Positions 23,801-38,103 of a stretch of 64,000 bases of DNA are shown in pieces. Below the pieces are notes generated by a model, which worked only from the letters and a program-made list of their open reading frames with translations, was not told where the DNA came from and made no database searches. The position numbers and the translations under genes are program-made. The stretch is from Diphasiastrum complanatum. Its lineage: Eukaryota > Streptophyta > Lycopodiopsida > Lycopodiales > Lycopodiaceae. Location of the stretch: the NCBI GenBank assembly GCA_029204225.1, contig CM055104.1:43923148-43987147 (forward strand). Direction: 5' to 3'. Each line of letters begins with the position of its first letter. Position 1 is the first letter of the stretch.

Positions 23801-26800
23801 CTGAAATTTTGTTGGAGGTAATGGCTAAAGAATCGGAAGCTATCGTTTCTTTGTTTAGTGAAGATCAGTTGGATGGCACAAACTACTCCTTGTGGAGTTA
23901 CATGATGAAGAATCTTCTCATAGCGAAAGGGTTGTGGGATTTGGTCAATGGTGATGAGGAAAGGCCTCCGTCTTTGGCACCTCCTACACCTCGTGGATCA
24001 TCGTCATCAACATCATCTTCTACATCTTCGGAAGAACAAAAGAAGTGGGATAGAAGGGATGCACAAGCACATTCTATGGTTGCTCTTGCTGTGAAAAGAT
24101 CTATCTTACCTCATATTAGGTCTTGTAAGACATCTAAAAGTGCGTGGGATACACTTCATACTATGTATAGAGTCAAAAATCCAGCAAGAGTGGCGTATCT
24201 TAGAAATCAGCTTTCTTTGTTGAAGATGCAAGAAGGGGATCAAGTGACCAATCACTTGACGAAGATCAAGGATCACAGATCACAGTTCTGTAGTGTACGG
24301 AAGGTCATTCCATACGTATCATAAAGAAATTCCAAACAAACGTTCAGAACAATTTTTTGATGTTAGAAAAGAATTTGAAAAAATGCTTCTACAGTCTTAA
24401 TCACCTGCAATGATGCTTGCAATTCTGCATTGGCATCAGGAGCAGGGACTGCTTTACCACTGCGCTCTCTGGAGCCTTGACGGCGTGCAGCTTCTGTAGG
24501 CCCTTTTCCAGAAGCCGCTCTTTTCCTAGGGCATGTTAAACAGTGACCACAATCAATACATTTTGGTGAAAATCATCAAAATGCAGACAGATCTAGAGAA
24601 AGCAAACAGGAATAAGATAGCTCTCAATCTTTGCTGTAGCAGTTCATCCTATATCCATACTGAGACTCCAAATCAACAAAATTTCCTGAACATTTACTTT
24701 TTGATATCAAAAAGAACCTGCATCATAACCTGACATGGACATTAAGATAGGAAAAGGACCAAGTATATGCCCCCAAAATTTTGGAAATAATTCTAGACAT
24801 CCAGCATTTTTTACAGCAGAGACACATTCTACAAACACAAGGTTCAAAGCCTGACACAGAACCCGATGCATCTGTAGGTGCAATCTGCAAACTACACTTG
24901 GTGTTTTTGAAGAGATAATGCTTCACTTTACGATCATGGAAACACTAAGGTGTCCATGAGTGGGCCCAAGGACAGCAAAAAAGTATGACATTTGTGTGAG
25001 AAAGATCATAGATTAAAATTTATAAATACGTAGATAGTACCTTCGAGCTTCCTCTTCTCTTAATTTTGCATCAAATTCTTTGCTTGGAGGATATTGAGGA
25101 AGACTCGCAGGGTCACAGGCAAATGGTTTGGTAGTAAAGAACTGCATCCAGGAAAAGAAGCCAGTTAAACAGACTATGTTCAGCAGATATTACCATATGA
25201 TGCCCAAATGCTCGCATTATGCCTTATCCCTTCAACAACACAATGCACAAGTGCAGAATTTGATCATCAGCTGCATTTTCCATGAGCAGAATATGACTGC
25301 CCCAGACGTTCAGATGACTTGCTCTTTATATCCATTTTCTTTGTTCTTTCAAATCAAAAAGATAATCAAATTCTATAGAGCCATTCTATGATAACTGTTA
25401 GGAAGCACAAAAGGGCAAGTGCAAACTCCACTTTGTTTTAGGGTTACATGCAATCATTAAAATTGATAGACAAACTCTTTAGAACTAAACTCAGCAGCAG
25501 GAAAACTGCAGCCTGACTATGCTGCAGGAAAGAATTTCAGGGAGCATGTATTTAGTAATGTTCTGAATCTTTAAGCAGCCTTATCTTGCAAGGATTGGAA
25601 TCCCCAATATCTCAAGATGTAGACTCTGTGAAAAAGCCCCAGGGTCAGATCCCTGAGATCCTAAGCATAATTCAGAGACGTGTCCAGCATCTAATCAGCA
25701 GACTTTTGCAGCATGCATGACCGTTCACCATTGGAACATGTCAAGGAAATCCAAACATCTATTACTACAAGAACTTTTACCCAAAGTCAGGAAGACAACC
25801 AAGTCACATGGTCAGCCATCTCAAAAGACACTAGCTTCAGTAAAGGTCTTTGAATGTTTGGCTTGGAGATAGTCATTCCCCATTCTAGGGACAAACTGAA
25901 TCTAATTTACAGACCTCTTGTAATTTAGTAAAAAATTTTGAAACGAAGTGAATTTAACTAGGCAAAAGTAAGCCTTTATCCATTCCTGCCATAGAAAATC
26001 AGTCAATACAGCAGCCTCCGAATTGTCCAAAACGCCTATGTTTCAAGCAGGGCCTGCGCAGTAGTGAACAACACAGACTTTTATAGCATAGTTTTAATAA
26101 ATGAATAATTGAACTTGCCAATCCAGTGCAGAGACCCACCTCCCAAAACATACCCTTTAACATCATAAATCTGGACTTTAGACTAGCTTTGTACAAATTA
26201 ACTTAGCTTGTTTTGTGGCGCCATGTCCCCTCCCTGGACCCCAATTATCTGTTGTTAGGAAGATGTACAATAAAAGGCTCAAATGACACTACAGACGGCC
26301 CCACGTCCACAGGCTACATTGTCATAGCTTTAGGAAGAGAGAGCACCGAGAATCAAAAGAGAAGCTGCAAAGTGGCCATCCATACAGTGTCCGGTCATGA
26401 CTCGTACGTGGATCTTGCTTGGTTTCACTCCTCCACATACTGGTATCTTAAAGTATCCTTTGGTGTTTGTTGAGATTCCAGATTACTAGAAAGGGACAGT
26501 TGAAATTCTTTTTTTTTATTATCACAAAGATTTTGCAAGGCAACATCTGCAGCACTGCCAGTTAATGAAGATGCAGACCCTTTGGATGGTGAATATAACT
26601 TCGGTGTGTCTCCTCACAATTTGCTTACTCATGGCGACAAGGATATGGCCTCGTGACCTGAAGCATCCCATCACCCTCTTAGGTAATACCATGGCTGCCA
26701 ATATACTGTTGGATGGGAAGTGAAGATCCCTCAGTCTCTCAAGGAGCATGTGAGACAAGCTCACTGAAAATCTAAAAAACAATCACACTTCAATGTCTCA

Positions 26801-29800
26801 CCTCCTCAATGAGCACACTATGAAGATGTGGTCCATGGTGAAGAATGGTGTACCCCCAAACTTGCATTGTCCATAGCATGTCTCCTCGAATGTCAGCCTC
26901 TCTACTCACTGTTATGTCAAAAAAGGCCCCGTAAAGCTTGCAATAACATGGCCAATCATAATAGTGCAATAGTTGTCTAGCCTCATGGAATCACGAAGTT
27001 AAATTTCAAGGTGTAAACCCTTCCAATAATCATATAACCAAACACATTGAATGATCAATCAATATGACACCGGAAAGATGAAGAGACAAGCATTGATCAT
27101 AGAGAGAAATACTACATCTCTAATAGTTTCTATATCTTATTACACACTATGAGAAAGACGATAGTGAACCAAGGAAGGTAACCATGTGTTAGGGACCCAA
27201 CCCAAGGGGTCCCAAACCAACTTGGAACCAAGCGTTGACTGGGCCTGTTGACTTGTTGACCGGTGACTCGTGGACCTACATGGCTGCCACTTGTCGTGAT
27301 CTAGGATGTGTGCCATTCATTCTATCTACCTAGGAGAAGGTGGATGGTGAGCGCTTGTGCACAGCCAAGATGTGAGCTAACATGGGGTGAGAGATGGCTA
27401 ATGGCTCTGGCAGTGGTATGGGAAGATGTTAGGGTCGGAGGTCAGATCTTGCTTGTTACAGGTCACAAGCAAGGGCATGGAGAGTGGATCTTGATTAGAT
27501 CCTACGGCGGGGTGGATCGTGGGACATTAGGTGAACCTGGCAGGTTGCGGTTTGCGGTTTAGAGGATGCAGCATTTGGTATCAAAGCCACGTATTCCATG
27601 TACAAGTTTTATCAATCCGTTGTTGGCAATCTGTAAATTTTGCAATTTGCTGATCGTTGTTTCGTGATTAAAGCTTAGAGTCGGCTTTTATCAATTTTTC
27701 CTTGGTATGTGGAAAATTTGCCTTTTTCTCTCTTTTTTTCCATTTTTTTCCTTTTTTTTCCTGAAGAAAAAGGGGGATGCGGCAGCCGGCAGCTACCAGC
27801 TGGAAGGCGCACTACCACCTGGGCGCCCGGGTGGCCTGCAGTGCCTTGCTAGTTGATGGGGGGAGGGCCTGCTATGTGGACGAGGGGGAGGTACACTCCC
27901 TGTTGCCTTGTTCCTTGTGAAAGAGGTCGAGGTGGTGGATTGCCACCCATTTGCTCTTTTCTCTCTCTTGTTGGTTACAAGTCTTGGTGGCAGCCATGGA
28001 CAATACCACTTTGATTGTGTGAGTGATCAAGAAGTCTGAGTTTTGAGCGTAGGCTTGAGTTGCAAAAGTACTTTTCTCTCTTGATCTTTGTTAATGCTCT
28101 TTTTCAGCTGAAACATGGATCCTAGCCCTTCCACATAGCGTATGTCTCCTCTTGCAGAAGCAATGGCAGCTCTCCTACTTTAGATTCTGATACTTTGATG
28201 CTGGCAATCAACAATCTACAGCAACAAATTGTTGATATGCAAACAAGACATACAAAGGATCAACAAGAGTTGAGGGAGCTAACGTAGTTAAGGAAATTAC
28301 TGCACCAGCCCCTATTCACACTAGAAATCTTCACTTGGGAAAAGAAGGAAAGGCCCCCCCTGATGTGGTCACATCGTGGATTGATCGGTGGAGTTCACAC
28401 TTTTCCATGCACGATTCTTCTGACAACAATAAGATCAACCGGCTATTATGTACACACGAGGTAAAGCACTTACATGGTGGCAGGATTTGAGGGGAAAACA
28501 CGAAGCTCCTAGGATGTGGGAAGATTTTTGTAAGACCTTCAAGGCAACCTTCCTTCCTATCCTGGATGACTTCGAGTTTTATCGTCAGTATGCAACGATA
28601 CACATGGGGAGCCGGCCCCTTGATCAATATTTGCAAGAATTCCAAAAATCATATCTTCATTGTTTTTGTTAATTCAATCATCAAGAGTTAGTCTGTTGAT
28701 TAATCATTTGGCGGCTTATTATTAAAGTTTTATGGATGTATCCCTAAAGGCATCCCTTTGAAAGCCGTTGGTTTACTTTGACACAATTCTCATGTATAGC
28801 TCTTCTCTATTTAATCACTTTACCCATCTTGAGTCTATTTTCTAGTCATAGGCGTTACCCTAAGCAGTCCAAATGTTCCTTCGTTGTTTTAGAGATTGGA
28901 TTCCTTGGTTTCTTAGTGTCACATTGGCTCATGTTATAGTCCACACTTGCATGATGATCCACCACCTGAGCCTGAAGTTTGTACAACCGCCCTGCAAGTA
29001 TGCCCTCAGCTACTACTTCATTATCTTTCTTCTTGATGAGACACCGCTCTTCATCAAACTGCACCACCATGTGTTGCTTAGCAATAGCTGATACTGAGAG
29101 TAAGTTTTTCTTGATTCCTGGTACATAAAGCACATCCTTTATGTTTCCAATCTTCCCTGAAGGTAGTTGAACTTGTATTTTTCCAACTCCTTTTATATCA
29201 TATGTGTAGTTGTCTCCTAACTTCACATTTGACACATCATCTAATTTTTGAAAATTAAATAGCCACTCTCGCCTAGATGTCATATGCTTCGAAGCTCCTA
29301 AATCAATAAACCAATAGTCTTCTTTCTTCGAGAAGGTACTACCAGAAGATGTCGAGGCCGAAAACAACTCATAGTCTTCAAGATCCAAAACAATCATAAG
29401 TATCAAAAGGAGATGATGGTATGACCTCCCCAATGGACAAATGACCAAGGGCAAGAAATTCTACAAACAACCATCAATAAATGACACCTACAACTTTACG
29501 TCTCTATGCAAGTACATATTGGTAATAGCTGGCTGCAATTTCAACTGTGCACTATTACATTCAAGCTGTTGATACAAATTAACATTATTATCTCACTTTG
29601 GAACCTCTAAAAACGTGTCCATATAAACCTCACTCACCTCACTGGTAACAGTTCACTTAGTCTAATCATTGGGAAGTTACAACTGGATATAAAGTGAGAA
29701 ACTTATTGATGTGTTTATCAAATCAATGTGGCATGTGGAAATGAAATTATGAAGACACTCTAGTTTAGCATAGATACAATCCATCAATAACCACCAAATA

Positions 29801-32800
29801 AATATTATAAAGTAGAAATGCATTGAAACTAGTTTTGAGAGGAAATTTAAGGTACTGCAACTATTTTAGCTATTTCAACATTTCGGAACTGCCAACTTCC
29901 CTCTGCATGTATACCAACTTCTAATCAGGCCCCAACATCAAAATTTCAATTGCTATTGAAAGGAGCACAAAAAAATTTAACCCGCGGCTCATAGAGTTGA
30001 GCTTGCAGATAAACACAGCACCAAGAAACAGACAATGGAAGTTGCATCCAAAACTATGGAAGGGCTTAAAGCAATTTTCAGGTGAGAATGGAATGTAACA
30101 CCCGTCAGGCACCTGAATAAATCAAAGGCAAGTTGCTGAGTAACCTCCTCAACCATTTCCCAACATGTACAAGGACCAGATAAAGTACAGATTCAAAATA
30201 CAATGATAGATAAACCTAGATAATTTATCCTCTTATAACTATCAGGAAAACATTCAACCATGATTCCGAAGTATACAAACCAGACAAGTATGGAACATTA
30301 TTTATTACATGTTCCGTGCATATTTCTTGAAAATTTCAATTCAGGAGAGTTGCAGTTAGGGCAACAAATCGAGCAGGTAGGGAAGAGAGTTGCATTAGGG
30401 CAACAAATCCAGAACATCAGAAAAGTAGGGAAGAAGGTTGCACGGAGGTAGGGTTGTGTTTAGGGCAGCAAATCTCAATCGCTCAATCCTTTTTAAATCA
30501 GGCCAAAACAGCCAAAACAGTACCAATTTTATGTTTGGTACCACAAGGTACAGAATGGGATTCTATGCATTAAAGCATCCCATTAGACAGGTCGACTTTG
30601 TATCTAAACTTGTAACTACAATCATCTCTACTTCTGTAAACAACATGCAATGAAGGGAAAGCATCAAGGGTAGATCTCCTTCAAAATGGTGAAATAGTTT
30701 GTGCTGGTAAGTTAATAGTACATTCAACTGATAACAAAGTTACACAATAGTCAAGTTTTTCTCTACATAACCATGCACATGAATGTTGGCCTATCAATTG
30801 ACATACCCTTTTGCACAATCAAAACAGATATTTTCGTATCATAAAATACTGAATACTGTTAAAGAGTCAAGTTACATACATCACTCATAAGAGCTGCAGA
30901 TGCAGTTCCTCTTTCATCTGGTTCTATTGACAGAAGAGTCTCAATCAGGGCTAAGGATGAAATGGGAAAGCTTTTGAATGTATCAGCAATACAGCGCTTG
31001 TATGGCTGCTGTGGCTTGAAAATTGTTGCATGAGGAAGCTTTGATCGCTTCCAATATTCTTCTGATGGAGAACCACATAGCTTGAAAATTTTGTGCAATT
31101 GCTCAACCTGTTCAGTACCACAATAGGTTTATCTTAGATAGTTGTTATCATGGCTATCCAACTTTCATGGGATTGCTTTGCAGAACACATGCTATTTGGT
31201 AAAAATGAAAGCGAACAGAATCCAAAGCTTTAGATCAATGCTTAATGTACATCATACAATTGCCAGGGCCAACTCATTTCTGGTACAAATGAGGCAGAAC
31301 AACAAAAAGATACAATCTTACCAGAAGGCCCCCAATCTTGGTAACTGATTGGAATTACCTTAAGACCGTGCCAAGACACGGTAGCAATGCTGCCAGGGAA
31401 CTTTGGTAAAACTAAAAATTGGTGGCCTTCCAAACCCAATAGAATTTCCCAAAAATGTAAAGTTTACATTAAAAAATGGTAACGATAATCCAACGAGAGA
31501 GGAAGCCCCCAGTACACATTTAGCCAAAAACTAACAGCAACCTTCTCTCCCAAAAGCTACCATCCTCAAGATGCCAAATGGAGCCAGCCATTTAGCCTTC
31601 ACATACTTAAAAAGAAACCTGCAACCAAACACATCAAGGGAGCTGACGCATCGTCAGGGGCTCTAGCTTCTTCTTCACGAGTCTCTCTCAGCAACCAACT
31701 CCCTAGACCAAAAGCCCCCTGCTAGACCCCCCTCTTGCTCTAAACCAATCTTTGATATAGCCCTCATCATGTTCTTCCACGCAAGGATAGCTTCATCTTT
31801 GTTTTCCAAGTGGTAATGGTGGACATACAAATCTCTACTTGTAGGGCATTTGTGGGCCTTGCTGCCCTTTGATGGCCCTACCACTGCAGAACAACCAACT
31901 CCACCACCACAGGCCACACCAGCACCGGACATCGGCAGACTAACATTTGTATCCATCAGGACCAACCAATCACAGTTCTTTTCACACCTCTGATGTTTGT
32001 ACATGTACTTATCCTGAATGTGAGTAGGAAAACGGCAAGATCATCTATATAGGTGGATTAGACAGCTACATCTAAGCTTGTTAGCATAATTCATTACTAC
32101 CATTAGTTAGTTGTAGTGTTAAATCATAGATGCACTGCGTTTTTGAAACGCGTTTCTGAAATTTTAAAAAAAATTCCAGAAACATTCTTTGGGTTTTTTT
32201 ATGGGCAATATGGGTATCAGATGAAAGCTCTAATTAAGAGCATAATTATTGTGCAGTTTGTCGACTGTTTCGGGTGCAGGATGGTCCAGTTCAGGTGCAT
32301 TAATCCATGTTGGGTTCTGTCAAGGATAAAAATTCAAAACTAACCTCTAGCCTGTCTGTTACGATCACAGATGGTCCCAGTAAGTATGTTTTCGCTTAGG
32401 GAGTTGGAAGGCCAAGTCATGAAGAGGCCTTACCGTCGGGGCCGAGGTCTACAGGCAGCCCCCGGACCCTGCCGTTGGGGGGCGTTGCCCCCCAAACCCC
32501 CCACCGGGGTACCGCCCCCCGGACCCCCTGTTTCTCGAGGGGCATTCGGGGGGCGCGTTTCTGAAATTTTAAAAAAATCTCCAGAAACGTTTTCTTTATA
32601 TATTTTTTTTTTGGTTTTTTTATGGGCAAAATGGGTATCAGATGAAAGCTCTAATTAAGAGCATAATTACTGTGCAGTTTGTCGACTGTTTCGGGTGCAG
32701 GATGGTCCAGTTCAGGTGCATTAATCCATGTTGGGTTCTGTCAAGGATAAAAATTCAAAACTAACCTCTAGCCTGTCTGTTACGATCACAGATGGTCCCA

Positions 32801-35424
32801 GTAAGTGTGTTTTCGCTCAGGGAGTTGGAAGGCCAAGTCATGAAGAGGCCTTACCGTCGGGGCCGGGGTCTACCGGTAGCCCCCGGACCTTGCCGTTGGG
32901 GGGCGTTGCCCCCCAAACCCCCCACCGGGGGGCTACCGCCCCCCAGACCCCCTGTTTCTCAGGGGGCGGTCGCCCCTCGAACCCCCTGAGCATTTATTGA
33001 AGACCAGAGCAAATAACAACCAAATAGCTATTGAAAATAAGATCTGTTTGTGCCCCATCTACTGCACTTCTGAGAGGCAAAACGCTGGTTTGACCATTGA
33101 TCCCCTAAAAAAATTTCAGCCATAAGCTATTTTTCCAAAAAAAAAAAAAAAAATTGCGATTCTGGGAGGAGTAACGCGATTCTGTGCAACTATGTGTTAA
33201 ATTTGATCAGGACAGATTTCATACGCCCACTAGTTCTTTGCAGCCATTTACTACTTATCTCTATTTACCACCACCAGTACCAAAGGACATCGTTAAGCCA
33301 TCTCACTCTCCTTCCAATCAAATCAATTTCAACCATGATTCTACCAGCAGACTGACAGTCGTATTCAAATCAGGACCAATTATTGCAGTCATTTCATGCC
33401 TCTGATGCTCTTACATGTAGTTATCCTGAATGTGAGAATGAAAATAGCACGATCATCTATCTAGGTGCATTAGACAACCAAGTACAATCTTGGTATAGCA
33501 TTGTTCCTTATTACCACTATCTAGTTGAAGTAGTTACAATTGATCAGAACGAATTTCACCACCCCATTATTTCTTTGCACGAATGTATTACTTTTGTCTA
33601 TGTATCACTCAGGTACAAAAGGACATCTAGAAAGTCATCTCCATCTGACTCCCTGGCCACCCTTCCAATCGGTTCAATCTAAACCACAATGCCTTTTCTG
33701 AGATCAATATATCTATAAATTTACCTCCTCTCATCTACATAATGCTTATCACACCACTACAAATTTTGCATGATATATTTAAGAAGTAGCTAACGTACAA
33801 GACTCAAAACCCAACTGTGCTGAAACGTCAGTCGTCAAGGGAACTGAACCAGTTTCAAAATGCCTAGTCTGATGGAGTTGATCAATTCAAGTTCAGCTTT
33901 TTATATATCCAAATGAGTGTAGAGATTAATAAGCAGCTGGACGTCATGTGACAAATCAAGAAGACTTCCCAACTCTAGGTTGTTGGACATCCAGAATGAT
34001 TTTTAGATTGAACGTCTTCAAGAAAAGAGGCATTGTTGTTCTAGAAGTAGAAACTGCAGGAGGGAGCATTCCTTTTTCCTATCCAAGGAAATCCTTACTA
34101 GTATGCTGGAATAAGTAGAAGAAAAAGGTGCAGTGCTCAAAAAATTAGAAGTTAGCTCTTCTTGACAGGGACATTAATTATGCTTGCTGTGTACACTAGA
34201 TAGTAGGTTGCCCTAGTCTGCAACACATTCTGCCATCTACAAGAGTCACATACACTATTCCCAATTCACTCTAGCTCCACCTTACTTAACATCAGAAAGA
34301 AACCGCCCCCCTATTGGACACCTAACTTCAGCTAGTCAATGGTGCCAAGAAAGACTAAAAGCTCATCAGCACTCCAAGTAGGCTCACACGAATTGGGTCA
34401 TAAAGCATGTAACAAGTATAGATATGCCAACATTCGAATGAGTGAATAATCTGTCAACAACTCAAGAGAAGCTGCTCAATTTTGAAAAAGGCCTCCACAA
34501 GACAATATCTACTTGAAGAACTAGTCCAGTTTGCCTCTTAACTCGTGGTAGTTACTCCGAAAATACCTTATACATAAGCATTGTTACTCAATATCATAGC
34601 CATCATCTATGTTACACAGCTCTTACGAGAAAAATGATTTACATCCATAAATATAAATAAATCACTGTAAAGATCTATCAACTGATGTATTATTTGAGCT
34701 TATGGACAAAGGATGGGATCTCAAATCACATGTAGATATAGAATGCAGAATCAAAATATCATCAATATGCTTTCGTTATCAAATTAAAAAGCAAATGATC
34801 AAACACTTTTTCAAATATTTAAATGCATAAGTTATCAAAAGCAGTTCCAAGGTTCCTGACTATATCAGCTAAATATGTCAAAGTATTCTCAGTAGGTTAT
34901 ATAAACCAGCAGAAATTATAACACTGTTTCCTTTTATGGTGCGACCATATCATCCAATACAGTTTGGAAATAAACAAGCCATACAAATCCCTTAGAAAAA
35001 TCTAACTACTGCCTAGCACAAAACCCCACATTTGAAACCAAAAATTAATCCCACCTCTGTACGTCCTGGCGTAATAGGCTTGCCAGCAAGTAATTCTGCC
35101 AATATGCATCCAGTACTCCAAAGATCTACAGCAACTCCATATTCAGTGGCTCCTAAGAGTAGCTCAGGAGGTCTGTACCAGAGGGTAACCACTCTGCTTG
35201 TCAAAGCTTGTTTCTGTTCTGGGTGATACATTGTGGCTAATCCAAAATCAGCAATTTTCAGAATTCCGCCATTGTCCAAGAGAAGGTTTGATCCCTTGAT
35301 GTCACGATGCAAGACACCCCGACTGTGGCAGTGATCAAGACCAAGGAGCAGCTGTTGTAAATAACATTTAACCTGTAACAACCAAGAAATTTAGTTGAAT
35401 ATTAGGAGTCCTAGACTGAATCTC

Positions 35425-35505
<81 letters not shown>

Positions 35506-38022
35506 GGATGCTTCTTTATTTAAAATCGCCTCCCTACACTATATTACGCCAAAACGACGAATCTCCATTTTTAAGGGTCCTACACCATTTTTACCCCTAA
35601 CCTACACTATAAGATTTTTTGAAAAAAAAAAAAATTCCTCTTGTTCTGTTGATAAGGTTAAAAAAGGTCTTAAGCTTAGCTTAAACAAATGGACAGGATT
35701 TGTTACTTCCACATCAAGGCAAAATAGCACTTTCCATGAGGCTTCATCATAAACCACTATATATCATTCAGTTTCGACCAACTTCCTCTCACAACACTCT
35801 GTGGAGAGAAGTCATCAAGTTTCTTATGTCATATTAGATTTCTGGTGACATACGGTGTTTGGGATTTTTTTTACATCCCTAAATGTTGTTTTTTCCCACC
35901 CAAAACATAGATTTAAAAGAAAAACAAATAAAACAAATAAATAAATCTATAATGTTCCGATCTAGAACGCTCGTGGATCCCGAAACTATTCCAGAACGCT
36001 CCCAAAACGTGGCATTCTGGAAGTCTATGCTTCTATGTAGACTCCACATACTCCGCCCCACAATACCCTAAACCACAAATGTCGCTTCACTCTACATTAT
36101 ACCCACTAGCTCACGTATCTTTGGAGCATGCAATCTAGTTTGTGAAGTTTGAAATGTGTCCATTCAACATTGTCATGTGCACTTGTGATTCTGTGAATGT
36201 TGAATTGTAATATGGTTTCATACTTCGGCTTTCTACCAGCAACAGTGAACTTTGATATGTATGTTTTAGCAATCTAACATCTATAAGATTTTAGACACAT
36301 AATAGAAACTATAAATATTACATTAGATATTTTTCAGCATTATATCTAAAAAATGCTTCTTTCCAATTTTTTTGGAAGGGACCGGTTTAGAACCACGATT
36401 TATGCCGATTCATTCGATTCTAAAAAGGTTGATTCTGAACCAGGTGGAAACACTAATTATAGTATGGACCATGTCTTCACTCTTCGAGCTATCATCAAGG
36501 AAGCCGGAAATCGGAGACAGAGGGTTTACTGTTGCTTTCTTGACTTCAGGAAAGTCTTTGATTATATCCCACGTTCCCGTCTCATCCAGAGCTACATGAT
36601 CTTGGTTTCTCCACTAATTCAGTTCTAGCAATGATCGCACTTTATGAGCAAGTTCTTCACTGCTTCGGGAGTGACAAAAGCATCTCAAACCACATATGGA
36701 GCACCTTTCGGATGAAGTAAGGTTGTTCTCTCTCGCCCACACTATTTGGACTATATATTGATGAGCTTAAGAGAGTCATTGAGCAGCGTGATGGTGCAGG
36801 TTGCAAACTTGGAGACATTTTTATTGTTGTCCTCCTTTATGTAATATGCAGATGATGTGGTGCTAGTCCCCATGGTTAGAGAGGGCATACAAAGACAACT
36901 AGATAGTCATCATACTTTTTGTACCAAAACACCACGAAGACCAAGGTTCTGGTCTTCAAGACATCCAAGGCCTTCATGCAGAGACAAGAGCTCATCTTTG
37001 ATGGATAGCCACTGGAGGTTGTATCATCCTAAACTTATTTAGGGGTCCTCTTTACTGGTACCATAGTTGGTATGAGACAAGCAACAACAGCTAGACTCAA
37101 ACAGCCTTGTCCGATTAGAGAGGTTCTATTTTTGGAGGTTTATTCAGGACACGACGAGTAAGTGACAACTCTTTTATATCATTATTACCCCCATCGCACA
37201 AAGGCATGGTGCACAGGTTTTACTTCATCTGATTGGGCCAATACTCAAGATTGCAGGTCCTTATGTTACCCCACATGATACGGGATAAGCCCTTTGTCCC
37301 ACATCAAATCATTTTCGTTGAGTTTGCAATCCCACCTTTACAACTTGACACCAGCTTCCCCGTGGATGAGCATCATAGTTGCCAAGGAACGGGAACAAGG
37401 AAACGTATAGACCCTTATAAGGTATATAGAGATGAACTTACACAATTTTGAAGGTTGAAATTCAAAATAAATGAAAACATTGTTCCTTGTGTTCGAGAAC
37501 ATGGGAACTAGTTCCCAAAATGGGAACTAGTTCCCAGAAGTTCCTCATGTCCAGGAACGTGGGAACGCATTCCTAAAGAGTGGGAATGAATTCCATGGTA
37601 ACTATGATTGAGCATAAATACACAGAGGCTGCACTCACCTCATCTCAGCACCTTCATAGCCATGGCTATAGACTCTCATGGTTTTTTCAGGCCTCTCATT
37701 AACTTGACACACTTGGCATCTCTATCATGGACCTTCCATCGAGCACCCATGACCACATCAGATGTTTTTTGTACAAAGTATCTCTTGGTCAAGTATGGCA
37801 AGGTGAGTTAGGGGTCAAACCCAACTACTATCTTACTCATTTCTAAAAGTTGGATAAAATCAGGATTATCACACGATATGAGATCCATATTGGGACAGCT
37901 CCGTGTCTCATCACATCAGCTTGAAATTGCGCCTAGACACTTTCAGGGTACCCACAAGAATAAGAATCACTTAAGATGTAACATTTTTCGTCTCTTGAAC
38001 CTTTGAGTACTCCAAACATTGA

Positions 38023-38103
<81 letters not shown>

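Larger units (their letters stand above)
22714..24305 (+). mobile_element. truncated Ty1/copia: 5' LTR, primer site, gag, in kinase intron 6
   Basis: The element lies antisense to the kinase. It has a 415-bp LTR (22714-23128, TGTTAGAAATAAA ... TTTCCTACA), a primer-binding site at 23129, a leader of about 690 bp and a gag start. It stops abruptly near 24305 without pol or a second LTR, so it is a 3'-truncated insertion about 100 bp from exon 6. Confidence 0.85.
31920..33690 (+). repeat. intron 3 two-copy tandem repeat (about 330-bp period), split by an insertion
   Basis: Copy 1 is about 31920-32124 plus 33203-33361; copy 2 is about 33362-33690. Shared landmarks include AATCAGGACCAA, CCTCTGATG, CTTATCCTGAATGTGAG, GATCATCTAT and TTGATCAG, roughly 70-75% alike by eye. 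The first copy is interrupted by TIR element D. Confidence 0.7.

Noticed and set aside
28331-28645. 104-codon minus-strand frame
   Set aside because: Antisense shadow of the gypsy gag core on the plus strand.
31675-32004. 109-codon minus frame in intron 3
   Set aside because: Part overlaps the intronic tandem repeat and no domain is recognised; left as non-coding.
35940-36030. Fourth CATAGTTGC-family element (has GTTCC/GAACG words)
   Set aside because: No terminal inverted repeat or flanking duplication could be found.
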